Source: Sulfurospirillum barnesii SES-3
GTDB lineage: Bacteria; Campylobacterota; Campylobacteria; Campylobacterales; Sulfurospirillaceae
NCBI RefSeq assembly: GCF_000265295.1
Contig: NC_018002.1
Location: forward strand, 930,001 to 994,000
Length of the DNA: 64,000 nt
Direction: 5' to 3'
The notes under the pieces were generated by a model. That model searched no databases. It was not told the DNA's origin and worked only from the letters and a program-made list of their open reading frames with translations. The position numbers and the translations under genes were made by a program. Positions 18,208 through 27,040 of the stretch are shown piece by piece (position 1 is the first letter of the stretch; each line of letters begins with the position of its first letter).

Positions 18208-19115
18208 CAATTAAAAAGCTTTTTGAAGATTATTTTTCTATGATTGAACCTTTACAATCTCTTCAAACCATCCGCACAAAAAAAGGCTTCACCCAAAAAC
18301 ACATCATGCCAATTTTTGAGAACATGGAAGTAAGTGAAGTCACTTACCCCATGCTCCAAAAGTTCGTTAATGATTTACTCAATCAAGGACTAAAACCAAA
18401 AACCGTTAAAAATATCCTTGACGTTATCAAGGTGGTTTTTAAATTGTCTTTGCGTTTAGGTCTTATTAAAGACAATCCGTGTGACTTCGTAGAACTTCCA
18501 AAATATGACAATAAACGCTATTTCTCTTTTTCAACTGCGGTGCAAACGGATTTTATTTACTCACTTTTGACGTATGATGTTTACATGTATAGAGATATTT
18601 TTCTTTTTTTGCTTCATGGACGAAGAAGAAATGAGGTCTTAAGTCTTAAGTGGGAGATGGTAGACATGGAACAAAGGCTCTATTATATTCCTGCTCAAAT
18701 CAATAAAGCACGAAAAAACATGAGCTACAAAATGACGGATATTTTACGTGATAGGCTTATGTTCCATTATCTTCATGCCTGTGTAGAGCAGAATACACGA
18801 CACCCAAAAGGTTACGTGTTTATCAATCCTCAAACCAATACACAATATTCCACACTCGCTAAAGCATGGAAGCGCTTTTTACATGTAAACGATTTGCCTT
18901 ACATTAGACTGCATGATATTCGTCATCTCATTGGTACGTATTCCATCAATGTTTTAAATCTTCCGATTGAAAAAGTATCTCATACGCTAGGGCACACAAA
19001 CATAGAAACAACGCAAAAATATGTGACGATAAAGCCTGAAACGAGTAAACAAGTGATAGATAAAATAATAAGTAGTGTGATTTTGCCCGATAAAGTGGCT
19101 GAAAGTTCGATATAA
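18204..19115 (+). CDS. int: Tyrosine recombinase, phage integrase
   Basis: The integrase inserts the phage at the tRNA-fMet 3' end. In the 303-residue product the core-binding domain covers about residues 1-95. The catalytic domain shows the first Arg in LHGRRRNEVLSLKW, then HDIRHLIGTY (His-x-x-Arg), then LGHTNIETTQKYV with the late His and the nucleophilic Tyr. I use the ATG at 18204, which overlaps the small upstream gene, instead of the TTG/ATG further up. Its stop is 13 bases from the tRNA, so attP adjoins the gene. A near-identical 3' end is found at 7224-7322. Confidence 0.93.
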   Translation: MTIKKLFEDYFSMIEPLQSLQTIRTKKGFTQKHIMPIFENMEVSEVTYPMLQKFVNDLLNQGLKPKTVKNILDVIKVVFKLSLRLGLIKDNPCDFVELPKYDNKRYFSFSTAVQTDFIYSLLTYDVYMYRDIFLFLLHGRRRNEVLSLKWEMVDMEQRLYYIPAQINKARKNMSYKMTDILRDRLMFHYLHACVEQNTRHPKGYVFINPQTNTQYSTLAKAWKRFLHVNDLPYIRLHDIRHLIGTYSINVLNLPIEKVSHTLGHTNIETTQKYVTIKPETSKQVIDKIISSVILPDKVAESSI

Positions 19116-19126
19116 TGGGTGTTTGG

Positions 19127-19204
<78 letters not shown>

Positions 19205-19221
19205 ACGGAAGATGTAAAAGG

Positions 19222-19296
19222 TGGATGGGGTGAAGGGATTCGAACCCCTGGATGCTGGTACCAAAAACCAGTGCCTTACCGCTTGGCGACACCCCA
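19222..19296 (-). tRNA. tRNA-Gln (UUG)
   Basis: A 75-base cloverleaf with encoded CCA is read from 19296 to 19222. The anticodon stem CTGGT/ACCAG encloses the loop TTTTGGT, giving anticodon TTG for glutamine. It is the first gene of a two-tRNA unit with tRNA-fMet. Confidence 0.95.
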
Positions 19297-19315
19297 ATGC
19301 CTTTAACGAGGTGAA

Positions 19316-19344
19316 ATTATAGTGATTTTTAATTTGTTTGTCAA
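19316..19344 (-). promoter_or_regulatory. Consensus promoter of the tRNA-Gln/tRNA-fMet unit
   Basis: On the minus strand TTGACA and TATAAT are spaced by 17 bases, a perfect sigma-70 promoter, 20 bases before tRNA-Gln. Strength of this kind fits stable RNA genes. Confidence 0.9.
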
Positions 19345-19397
19345 GGGGAATGGACTATAATCTTTTTACAGTATAAAATTAACACGTGGAGCAGTAG

Positions 19398-20420
19398 ATG
19401 CCAATACAAAGAGTCAAACAAGCCATAGAAGATATTAAGCATGGCAAAATGGTGATGATGGTCGATGATGAAGACAGAGAAAACGAGGGTGATCTTGTGT
19501 ATGCTGCAACGTTTTCAACACCCGAAAAAGTGAACTTTATGGCTTCAGAAGCCAAAGGTCTTATTTGTGTTTCTTTAAATGAAGCGGTTGCCAAACGTCT
19601 TGATTTGACACCTATGGTGAAAAATAATGACTCTCAACACGAAACAGCCTTTACTGTTTCTGTGGATGCACGTATTTGTTCTACAGGTATTTCGGCGTAC
19701 GAGAGAGACGTGACTATTAAGATTTTAGCCGATTCTATGAGTCGTGCGGATGAGCTGGTGCGTCCTGGGCATATTTTCCCATTGATTGCCCGCAAGGGTG
19801 GTACATTGGTGCGCACGGGGCATACGGAGGGGTCTGTAGATTTGTGCCGTTTGGCTGGGGTATGTGAAGTTTCTGTGATTTGCGAAGTGATGAAAGAAGA
19901 TGGCCATATGGCTCGCCGTGATGATTTAGACCTTTTTTGTAAAAAACATGGTATTAATATTGTCTATATTTCAGACATTGTTGCGTACCGTATGCAATCT
20001 GAGTCATTAGTTCGAGAAGTTGCATCAGCAAATGTAGAGTTTTTTGGTGCGCCAGCACGTAAAATTGACATGGTTGACCACGAGGGAAATCATCATATTG
20101 TGTATGCGTTTGGTGAGATTGAAAAAACCAGTTTTGTAAAATTTCATCATATTCTTCCCGATAATGAGTTACTAGCGAATGAGAAGAAATACAGTGGCGT
20201 TTTAAAAGCGATTGAGCATTTGAAAAAGAATAATGGTATATTTATTTTTATTGACAGTGAATACACCTCCAATCCAGAACTTCGTGAATTTGGTATTGGC
20301 GCACAGATTGTCAAAAAATTGGGTATTGAAAATATGAATCTGCTTTCAACCACAAAACGTAAGGATTATATTGGTTTATCTGGTTTTGGATTAAATATCA
20401 ATCAAGAAATTGTTTTATAG
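19398..20420 (+). CDS. ribB: 3,4-dihydroxy-2-butanone 4-phosphate synthase with degenerate GTP cyclohydrolase II-like domain
   Basis: The N-terminal part (about residues 1-200) makes the four-carbon unit of riboflavin from ribulose 5-phosphate. Its hallmarks are VDDEDRENEGDLV, the ICSTGISAYERD-type loop, and RPGHIFPL with RTGHTEGSVDL. The C-terminal 140 residues have the length and a few patterns of GTP cyclohydrolase II, but the zinc-binding Cys motif (C-x-x-GD...C-x-C) is absent, so this half is probably not catalytic. Campylobacterota usually carry a separate RibA. The start follows GTGGAG. The 340-residue size is short for a full RibBA. Confidence 0.9.
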   Translation: MPIQRVKQAIEDIKHGKMVMMVDDEDRENEGDLVYAATFSTPEKVNFMASEAKGLICVSLNEAVAKRLDLTPMVKNNDSQHETAFTVSVDARICSTGISAYERDVTIKILADSMSRADELVRPGHIFPLIARKGGTLVRTGHTEGSVDLCRLAGVCEVSVICEVMKEDGHMARRDDLDLFCKKHGINIVYISDIVAYRMQSESLVREVASANVEFFGAPARKIDMVDHEGNHHIVYAFGEIEKTSFVKFHHILPDNELLANEKKYSGVLKAIEHLKKNNGIFIFIDSEYTSNPELREFGIGAQIVKKLGIENMNLLSTTKRKDYIGLSGFGLNINQEIVL

Positions 20421-20445
20421 TTTTACATGTAAAAGGGGTGTGTGA

Positions 20446-22140
20446 ATGGATTTGTTCCTTCTTTCAATTTTAGTCCTTCTAGCGGTGACTGCGATTATGG
20501 TTACCATTTCAAAACATATGGGGCTGGGCTCTATTTTAGGATTATTGATTGCGGGTATTATTGTAGGGCCACACACCGCTGGACCCATTATTACCAGTGA
20601 TGTCGAGACCATGCGCCATTTTACTGAGTTTGGTGTCGTTTTACTTTTATTTGTTATTGGCTTAGAGATGCAACCTTCTAAATTGTGGTCTATGCGTAAA
20701 GAAGTGTTTGGATTGGGCTCTTTGCAAGTGATTGTCTCGGGTGTTGTTTTGGGGATTTATATGAGTTTTTTTCTTGAAAACTATAAAGTTGCACTGCTTT
20801 TGGGTTTTACTCTTGCACTCTCTTCTACTGCATTTGTTATGCAACTGTTACAAGAAAAAGGAGAACTCTCCACAGAACACGGCAAAAGTGCGTTTGCTAT
20901 TTTACTGTTGCAAGATTTAGCGGTTGTGCCTTTGTTGGCTATTTTGCCATTGGTCGCACCTATGCAAGAAGCTGATAATGGCTCTTGGCTTGAGAAAATT
21001 GGCACTTTTTTGTTAATGGGAACTTTGTTGGTTGCCTTTGGCACTTACGTGCTTCCAAAAGCATTTGAGAGGGTGGCAAAAGAGCGCAATAAAGATGCTT
21101 TTTTAATGCTTACACTCTTAAGTGTTGTGCTTGCTGCCTATTTGATGGATCATGCAGGACTTTCAATGGCTTTGGGTGGTTTTTTAATGGGCATGTTTCT
21201 CTCCACCTCACGGTACAGCTTTCAAATTGAATCAAGTTTAGACCCCTTTAAGGGCCTTCTCATGAGTTTCTTTTTTATTGCTGTTGGTATGTCCATTGAT
21301 TTTAATGCGATTATGAATGACCCGTGGGTTTTTACAGAGCATATTGTTGTCATTTTAGTGCTCAAAGCTTTGGTGCTTTTTGGTTTAACCTTAGCGTTTG
21401 GTGCGTCAAAAAGCAATGCCATCAAATTGGCATTTTTACTCAATCAAAGCGGTGAATTTGGATTTGTTCTCTTTGGTGCGGCGAAAGCTTTACATCTCAT
21501 TGACGATCAACTTTTTGTGGTGGGAATTGGTGTGATTTCTATTAGTATGTTGGTGACACCTGTGCTGTATGGTTTTGGCTCTAAATTAGCCAACAAACTG
21601 ATTCATATTTCTCCCTTAACCTATTTTAAAGAAGAAGAGGTGAGTTTTGAGCAAAAAGTGGTAATTGCAGGGTATGGCAATACAGGAAAAGTCATTGCAA
21701 AAATGCTCAAAAGTACGACGATTCCTTTTATGGTTTTTGATGTCAACCCCACAGAGGTTGCCCATGGAAAAAATGAGGGAATGCCCGTTTTTTTTGGTGA
21801 TATTACCGATCTTAAACTGCTTCATACCATTAAAATTGAAGAAGCTTCAATGATTATTGTCTCTATTGATCACAGTTTAAATGCGATTAAAGTGGTTAAA
21901 CATATTAAAGAGTATTACCCGCATATTAAAATTTTAGCACGGGCTTTGGATATTAAAGCCATGGATAAATTATTAAACGCAGGTGCCAATTGGGTGATTG
22001 CTGAGACATTAGAGAGCAGTATTCGAACAGGAGAAGAGGCTCTCAGTCAAATGGGTGTTCCTTTGGATGAAATTACAACCTTGTTGGATGCGTTGCGTAA
22101 AAATGAGTATGAACTGATTCGTGAAATGACCAAAGCATAA
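20446..22140 (+). CDS. Kef-type monovalent cation:proton antiporter with TrkA-N domain
   Basis: The 564-residue product has about a dozen hydrophobic segments over its first 380 residues. The family sequence LLLFVIGLEM occurs near residue 70 and DLAVVPLLAI near 160. A cytoplasmic nucleotide-binding TrkA-N domain starts near residue 404 with VVIAGYGNTGKVIA, the GxGxxG Rossmann loop. Such CPA2 transporters export K+ or exchange Na+/H+. It is 25 bases after ribB, with a TTACATGTAA in the gap, so the two could share a transcript. Substrate specificity is not visible. Confidence 0.88.
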   Translation: MDLFLLSILVLLAVTAIMVTISKHMGLGSILGLLIAGIIVGPHTAGPIITSDVETMRHFTEFGVVLLLFVIGLEMQPSKLWSMRKEVFGLGSLQVIVSGVVLGIYMSFFLENYKVALLLGFTLALSSTAFVMQLLQEKGELSTEHGKSAFAILLLQDLAVVPLLAILPLVAPMQEADNGSWLEKIGTFLLMGTLLVAFGTYVLPKAFERVAKERNKDAFLMLTLLSVVLAAYLMDHAGLSMALGGFLMGMFLSTSRYSFQIESSLDPFKGLLMSFFFIAVGMSIDFNAIMNDPWVFTEHIVVILVLKALVLFGLTLAFGASKSNAIKLAFLLNQSGEFGFVLFGAAKALHLIDDQLFVVGIGVISISMLVTPVLYGFGSKLANKLIHISPLTYFKEEEVSFEQKVVIAGYGNTGKVIAKMLKSTTIPFMVFDVNPTEVAHGKNEGMPVFFGDITDLKLLHTIKIEEASMIIVSIDHSLNAIKVVKHIKEYYPHIKILARALDIKAMDKLLNAGANWVIAETLESSIRTGEEALSQMGVPLDEITTLLDALRKNEYELIREMTKA

Positions 22141-22196
22141 TCTTTACATGTAAGAATAAAAAAAAGAGATTCTGTACATTTTTAGGAATAAAATAG

Positions 22197-23081
22197 ATGA
22201 AAATCATTGTCTTAGATACCGAAACAACAGGCATTATGGAGAAAGACCGCATATGCCAGTTAAGCTTTTTAGTGCTCAACGTCGAGATGGAAATAGAAGA
22301 AATACACAATGAAGTGTGTAAACCACCACTTCCTATCTCGTACGAGGCAATGGCGGTGCATCATATTACCCCTGAGAAGGTTGCGGATGCACCTGCTTGT
22401 GTGCAAACTAAAGCGTATGAAAGACTCCTTCAACTCAATACCCAAGAGAATATTTTGGTGATACACAATGCTGCATTTGATCTGTTAATGTTAGCAAAAG
22501 AGGGCTTCACTTCCCAGATGAATTTGATTGATACCTTTCGCATTTTGCGTGCGTATTATCCGTTTGATGGCTCATTTGCTTTGCAATACAAACGCTACCA
22601 ATGGGGTCTCTATCAACGCGAGGAGGCATTGGCAACGCAGTATGGCATTATCATTCATGCGCACGATGCCTTAGGCGATGTTATCGTTCTTAAACACTTG
22701 TTTGAACGTCTTTGTGAAGAACACTCTATGCCTAAAATGATTCTTCTTTGTTCTGAGCCTATCGTCTTAAGTCACATTCCTTATGGAAAAAATAAAGGCA
22801 AAAAATTTGTCGATGTGGCACAAACAGAGCGTCAAGACCTCCACTATATGCTAAACGCCAACGGACTGGACGCTGATGTCAAAGCTTCCATACTCCACGC
22901 CCTCGAAGCCACCAAAGAGAACGTCACGCTTACTATCGGTTTTGGAAAATATGCTGGCAAAACGCCAGAGGAAGTGTTAGAAATAGATAGAAACTATCTT
23001 TTATGGATGCTCAATAAAATGGAGAATTTGAGTAGCGAACTGAAAGAGGCGATAGAAAAGGTGTTGGGCTCAAATCCGTAG
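22197..23081 (+). CDS. DnaQ-like 3'-5' exonuclease with two DUF3820-like C-terminal repeats
   Basis: The N-terminal 185 residues are a DEDD exonuclease: VLDTETTG (Exo I), HNAAFDLLML (Exo II) and HDALGDVIVLKHLF (Exo III, H-x4-D). Two similar segments follow, IPYGKNKGKKFVDVAQ-x4-DLHYML and IGFGKYAGKTPEEVLEID-x3-LLWML, matching the DUF3820 fold that accompanies ExoX-like nucleases. It probably acts in DNA repair or recombination. The 294-residue length fits ExoX-type proteins with the extra domain. The stop is 16 bases from a convergent gene, and TTACATGTAA lies between. Confidence 0.85.
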   Translation: MKIIVLDTETTGIMEKDRICQLSFLVLNVEMEIEEIHNEVCKPPLPISYEAMAVHHITPEKVADAPACVQTKAYERLLQLNTQENILVIHNAAFDLLMLAKEGFTSQMNLIDTFRILRAYYPFDGSFALQYKRYQWGLYQREEALATQYGIIIHAHDALGDVIVLKHLFERLCEEHSMPKMILLCSEPIVLSHIPYGKNKGKKFVDVAQTERQDLHYMLNANGLDADVKASILHALEATKENVTLTIGFGKYAGKTPEEVLEIDRNYLLWMLNKMENLSSELKEAIEKVLGSNP

Positions 23082-23096
23082 GTTTACATGTAAAGC

Positions 23097-23549
23097 TTAT
23101 TTGACCCGTTTATAGAGGGTTTTAAAGCCTCCAGCTTCTGATGAAATTGTATTTTTGTCGATAATTTTATACAGACTTCCCACTTTAATGCTCTCATCCA
23201 TTACCAGCACAAACTGTTCTGAAACATCGTAACTCACACGGTGTTTGGTTCCAAAGGATGAAAAAGCATCCCGCTCAAATTCAATTTCAATAATACCTAA
23301 CGTGGTTTGCGCTCTCCATCTTCCAATTAATGGATTGGCATAGAGGGTTTGCTCAAGCGCAAATTTCACGCCAAAGCCTAAAAAGAGTAAGACCACAAGT
23401 GCAGCGATGGTTTTTAAAAAGAAAGAAGGGCGTTTTTGAGCTGGTAAAAGCTCCTTTTTTTTGGGTTTGGAAACTCTTTTTTGAATCGTTTTTGGTGTAG
23501 AAGTAGGGCTTGTTTTGCGACGGGTGTGTTGTTTTCTTGTTTCATCCAT
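23097..23549 (-). CDS. Single-pass membrane protein, paralogue of the gene at 23698
   Basis: The 150-residue product has a Lys-rich cytoplasmic N-terminus (about 40 residues), one membrane helix (TIAALVVLLFLGFGVKFAL) and a C-terminal outside domain beginning NPLIGRWRAQTT and ending GGFKTLYKRVK. The divergent neighbour encodes NPLIGKWQPQ and ends GVKTTYKKIP with a similar layout. The pair arose by duplication. The C-terminal domain resembles small beta-barrel ligand domains by its G-x-W start, but no family is recognised. Confidence 0.7.
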   Translation of the reverse strand: MDETRKQHTRRKTSPTSTPKTIQKRVSKPKKKELLPAQKRPSFFLKTIAALVVLLFLGFGVKFALEQTLYANPLIGRWRAQTTLGIIEIEFERDAFSSFGTKHRVSYDVSEQFVLVMDESIKVGSLYKIIDKNTISSEAGGFKTLYKRVK

Positions 23550-23697
23550 AAAGCGTTAGTACCTTTAAGCGTGTTAAATCTATTTTTTTTGGACATTATA
23601 GCAGTTCATGTGTGCTTTTACATGTAAAGTGTTCTCATAATTTTCAAACCTTTATAACGCTATAATTTTAGGATTATTTTTTTAGATAAGGGTGCTT

Positions 23698-24306
23698 ATG
23701 TTTTCAAAATTCATCAATTTATTTAAAGTCAAAGAAGATGAAACACTTCACTATATGAATCCAGAGAAGCTCTCACGCTTTCATAAAAATTATGAGGATG
23801 ACCCTTTGAGTGAAGAAGATGAAGATGCTTTTTTTAGGCAACTTGAAGAAGAAAAATATGCAAGTATCGCAGAGGTAGAACACGAAAAAAAGCAGGCAGA
23901 AGCAAACCCGAACAGAGCTTCTGTTTTAGAAAAAATGCGTGCGTGTATGCATCAAAGAGAGTGGACAGCACAACGTAAAGCCAAACTGCTTGTGACTCTT
24001 TTTATATTCGTTGCAGGCTCTCTTTTGCTGTTTATTCTTATGTATGAACCGCATAATCCTTTGATTGGAAAATGGCAACCGCAAAAAAAGAGCAATATTT
24101 TCATTCCCACGGGTGACATTGAATTTCGTAAAGAGGCTATTCTTGCCAATGGTGTTAGTACGCCTATTGAATACATCATTGAAAGCCAGTATGTTGAAGT
24201 GATTGATAGTCAAACAAAAACACGCATTCGTTTTGAGCGAAAGGATGAGCGAACCATTGAACTGAATCTTTTAGGCGTAAAAACAACGTACAAAAAAATA
24301 CCATAG
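23698..24306 (+). CDS. Single-pass membrane protein, paralogue of the gene at 23097
   Basis: The 202-residue product has an acidic N-terminal part (EDDPLSEEDEDAFFRQLEEE), a membrane helix at about 102-119 (LLVTLFIFVAGSLLLFILM) and an outside domain NPLIGKWQPQ...KTTYKKIP. I use the ATG at 23698, 6 bases after AAGGG, and not the GTG at 23692. It differs from its paralogue mainly in the longer cytoplasmic part. Function unknown. Confidence 0.7.
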   Translation: MFSKFINLFKVKEDETLHYMNPEKLSRFHKNYEDDPLSEEDEDAFFRQLEEEKYASIAEVEHEKKQAEANPNRASVLEKMRACMHQREWTAQRKAKLLVTLFIFVAGSLLLFILMYEPHNPLIGKWQPQKKSNIFIPTGDIEFRKEAILANGVSTPIEYIIESQYVEVIDSQTKTRIRFERKDERTIELNLLGVKTTYKKIP

Positions 24307-24307
24307 T

Positions 24308-24343
24308 CAAAGAAAAGGCTACTGCGCCTCTTCTTTGTTTTTT
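24308..24343. terminator. Bidirectional terminator between convergent genes
   Basis: CAAAGAAAAGGC and GCCTCTTCTTTG form a 12-bp stem with one mismatch and a 6-base loop, followed by six T on the plus strand. The stem overlaps the last codons of the minus-strand gene. Confidence 0.8.
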
Positions 24344-24618
24344 AAATTTTTAGCAGGTTTGGCAATAATTTCAATATAGCATTCGCCCCATTTTTCGGCA
24401 TGTGCCTTATCGATAGTGCTGATTAAATCTTGCACCAAGACCTCTTGTGCACTCTCTTCTTTTTGACCCATACGACACTCAAATATCCAAAACGGCGCAC
24501 CCTCAGGGAGTTTTTTATTGCGTTCTCGTTTGAGGTATTTTCGTATTTCATGTTTGAGAGCATCAACGACTCTATCACTGTTCTTATTCTCTTCCTCTAA
24601 AGGAAATATCTTTTTCAA
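24319..24618 (-). CDS. Small conserved-looking protein of unknown function (99 aa)
   Basis: The protein reads (M)KKIFPLEEENKNSDRVVD and ends in a Lys/Glu-rich tail, with a central mixed alpha/beta part (APFWIFECRMGQK, then WGECYIEIIAKPAK). I place the start at a TTG (24618), 6 bases after AAAAGG, because the longer frame would run through the divergent thioesterase gene. No function can be named, though DUF-type proteins of this size and pattern occur across Campylobacterota. Confidence 0.6.
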   Translation of the reverse strand: MKKIFPLEEENKNSDRVVDALKHEIRKYLKRERNKKLPEGAPFWIFECRMGQKEESAQEVLVQDLISTIDKAHAEKWGECYIEIIAKPAKNLKNKEEAQ

Positions 24619-24725
24619 AGTGTGCCTTTTTACATGTAAGTTTAATAGACGTATTGTAATATATTTCACCTTTGAGACCCTAAGGTTTTGGCTATAATCT
24701 TTTTTTAAAAGTGAAGGAGGCGTTA

Positions 24726-25109
24726 ATGAAAACACGTATCTACTATGATGACACAGATGCTGGTGGGGTGGTCTACCATGCGAATTATTTGAAATTGTGT
24801 GAGCGCTCACGAAGTGATTTATTCTTTGAAAAGGGTAAAAGTCCTGCAATAGATGGTGGGCATTTTGTGGTGCGTCATTTGGAGGCGGATTATTTTAAAC
24901 CTGCAAAACTAGGTGATTTAGTTGAGGTGACACATGAACTCATCGCAATGAAAAATGCTTCTTTAATTTTAAAACAGTTTATTTTTAAAGGTGAAGAAAA
25001 ACTCTTTAGTATGACTTCCACCCTTGCGTACGTTAAAGAGGGGAAGCCGTGTAAGATTGATGAAGAGACAAAGGCATTTTTTGCCTCTGTATTTAAGGAA
25101 TCCGAATAA
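24726..25109 (+). CDS. ybgC: YbgC/4-hydroxybenzoyl-CoA-type acyl-CoA thioesterase
   Basis: The 127-residue hotdog-fold protein starts RIYYDDTDAGGVVYHANYLK, the YbgC active-site block with the catalytic Asp, His and Tyr. It hydrolyses short acyl-CoA or acyl-ACP esters and is linked to the Tol-Pal region in many bacteria. AAGGAGG lies 5 bases before the ATG at 24726, which decides the start. Its 3' end overlaps the convergent lipoprotein gene by 17 bases. Confidence 0.92.
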   Translation: MKTRIYYDDTDAGGVVYHANYLKLCERSRSDLFFEKGKSPAIDGGHFVVRHLEADYFKPAKLGDLVEVTHELIAMKNASLILKQFIFKGEEKLFSMTSTLAYVKEGKPCKIDEETKAFFASVFKESE

Positions 25110-26346
25110 ACTCGTTACGTCCTGGTTGGTAGAGTGATGTGTTGTATATGACTTGATTGTTAATCAAAGGTTCACTAAAAAGACGTTCAGCCTTTCCTTC
25201 AAAAAAGTCATAACACACATAATCAATGCCAATATTTGTGGCATAATTTACCCAGTCGTATACGATGTCATGCCCAAACAAGGCATTACTCTCTTCTAAT
25301 GCAGCAGGCGCTTTTTGGATGGAATTTGCGACATACATACGGTCTCTGTCTTCGTATTGGGTAAGAGTAAGTAAGAGTGGATTGTAATTAATCTGTGTTG
25401 AAAGCAAAACATGCGGGTTTAGGCTGTTGGCTCGAAGCTGTGAGGCAATGAGGCTTGAAGTCACTAAGGGAGTGTTCAAAAACAACGAAGCATTATTAAA
25501 CGAGCCATTACCCTTAAATATCTGTTTGAAGTTTGCTTTAGCGTTTTCAATGCGTTTTTCATAAAAGACATTGGGGGTATATTTTTTGACATATCCATTG
25601 AGTTGATAGCTGAGGCTACTACCATCTTCAAAAGTACCTACACGGGTGTTGGTTTTTTGAGCTAAGAGTGCAATTTGTTGATCATAATCAATGCCGCCAA
25701 AAAGAATATTGCTTCCCGCATTTGGTAGCGTTGAGTGGTGAAGTGTTGGAATGAAAATTGGTATTTGTGTTTCATTTAAGGCAACAATGCTTGCACCCTC
25801 AGCGGTTAGTGGTGCAATAATATAGTGATACCCTCCTGCTTGAATCTCTTTTAAGGATTGATTTAAAGATTCTGCTTTTTCATCCCCTGAATTAAAGACA
25901 TTTAAATCAAAATAATAATTTTTATAGAGTAAGTAAGCAATCACAGAATTGACAGAGGAAATAGCATATTTTTTAATGGTTCTTTGTGGGACTAAAACCG
26001 CAATTTTAATCATACTGTTATCATCATTGAGCGGGGGTGGAATGAAAGCAGCAGATGGGCTACTCTCTTGTGACATCTGTGTGGGTGCTTCAATGCTAGT
26101 ACCAGGTGTAGGCGTTGCCATTGCAAGCGTTGTTGAACGAATGGTGCTATCAATCGTAATGGGGGAGGAAGGCGCTAAATCATGCTCTGTTTGGGAACCT
26201 GGATAGGTCGTTGTACTTCTTGTAGGGGCTGAAGCTTTACTGCTAGAGAGATTAAATGTTGTTGGTTTATAGGGTTGAGCGGTATTGGTGGTGGTACACC
26301 CCGTGAAAAAGAGAAGAGTGAGTGTAAGGGATAACCAAAATTTCAT
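25093..26346 (-). CDS. Lipoprotein with periplasmic-binding-protein fold (LppC/LpoA-like)
   Basis: The 417-residue product has a lipobox (LTLLFFTGC, Cys near residue 17) and then a Thr/Ser/Pro-rich spacer of about 90 residues. A periplasmic binding fold follows, starting IKIAVLVPQRTIKKYAISSVNSV with FIPTLHHSTLPNAGSNILFGG later. This matches LppC-type activators of penicillin-binding proteins in outline. It overlaps the upstream glycosylase gene by four bases, so both are cotranscribed leftward. Function in cell-wall synthesis is an inference from the fold. Confidence 0.75.
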   Translation of the reverse strand: MKFWLSLTLTLLFFTGCTTTNTAQPYKPTTFNLSSSKASAPTRSTTTYPGSQTEHDLAPSSPITIDSTIRSTTLAMATPTPGTSIEAPTQMSQESSPSAAFIPPPLNDDNSMIKIAVLVPQRTIKKYAISSVNSVIAYLLYKNYYFDLNVFNSGDEKAESLNQSLKEIQAGGYHYIIAPLTAEGASIVALNETQIPIFIPTLHHSTLPNAGSNILFGGIDYDQQIALLAQKTNTRVGTFEDGSSLSYQLNGYVKKYTPNVFYEKRIENAKANFKQIFKGNGSFNNASLFLNTPLVTSSLIASQLRANSLNPHVLLSTQINYNPLLLTLTQYEDRDRMYVANSIQKAPAALEESNALFGHDIVYDWVNYATNIGIDYVCYDFFEGKAERLFSEPLINNQVIYNTSLYQPGRNEFIRIP

Positions 26347-27005
26347 AACAAGCTCCTTAGGGTTAATAAGTCTGCGTAAACCTCTTTTTTCGCACTTGGG
26401 TTTCGCAATAAAAAGTTAGGGTGTAAGGTGGGAATTAATTTAGCCTCACCAAAATTAAGAACGGCACCACGCACTTTATCAATTGGCGTATCGTATTCTC
26501 CTGTAAGATGATGAAAACTGGTTGAGCCTAATGTTACAATAATTTTAGGGCGAATCATATGAATTTGTTGCATCAAATAGGGCTTACAGCATGCCACTTC
26601 TTCAGGCGATGGAACACGATTTTCAGGTGTTTTACACTTTAAAATATGGGTAACATAGACTTCTTCTTTGGGAATTAACAGAACATTTTCAATCATTTTT
26701 GCAAGGAGTTCACCACTTTTTCCACTAAAAAGTATGCCTGTTTCATCTTCGCTAACGCTTGGATTGTCTCCAATAAACATGATGGCTGCTTTTAGGTTTC
26801 CAGCACCAAAAAGAATGTTTTTACGGCTCTTTGCTAGTCCACACAAGTGGCATTGCATTACCTCACATTTAAGCTCTTCAAGGTTTTTTGAAAGTACAAG
26901 CTGTTGCTTTAAGGCAAGGGGGCGATACTCTTGAAAGTATTCAAATCCCATAGCCCTGTGCTGGTACAAGAGCTTTAAAAGTCGTATTTTTTCCATATCT
27001 GTCAT
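26343..27005 (-). CDS. Family 4 uracil-DNA glycosylase ([4Fe-4S])
   Basis: The enzyme removes uracil from DNA to start base-excision repair. The 220-residue product shows CHLCGLAKSRKN with the first two cluster cysteines, then AIMFIGDNPSVSEDETG (the G-x-A/N-P-G-x2-E-D block of this family), HILKCKTPENRVPSPEE-x3-CC with the other cysteines, and TLHPNFLLRNP with the late catalytic-site His-Pro. The size is typical of type 4 enzymes. It precedes the lipoprotein gene with a four-base overlap. Confidence 0.9.
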   Translation of the reverse strand: MTDMEKIRLLKLLYQHRAMGFEYFQEYRPLALKQQLVLSKNLEELKCEVMQCHLCGLAKSRKNILFGAGNLKAAIMFIGDNPSVSEDETGILFSGKSGELLAKMIENVLLIPKEEVYVTHILKCKTPENRVPSPEEVACCKPYLMQQIHMIRPKIIVTLGSTSFHHLTGEYDTPIDKVRGAVLNFGEAKLIPTLHPNFLLRNPSAKKEVYADLLTLRSLL

Positions 27006-27040
27006 ACATATATGGTATCTTAGCTGGAGTTAAAATATCC

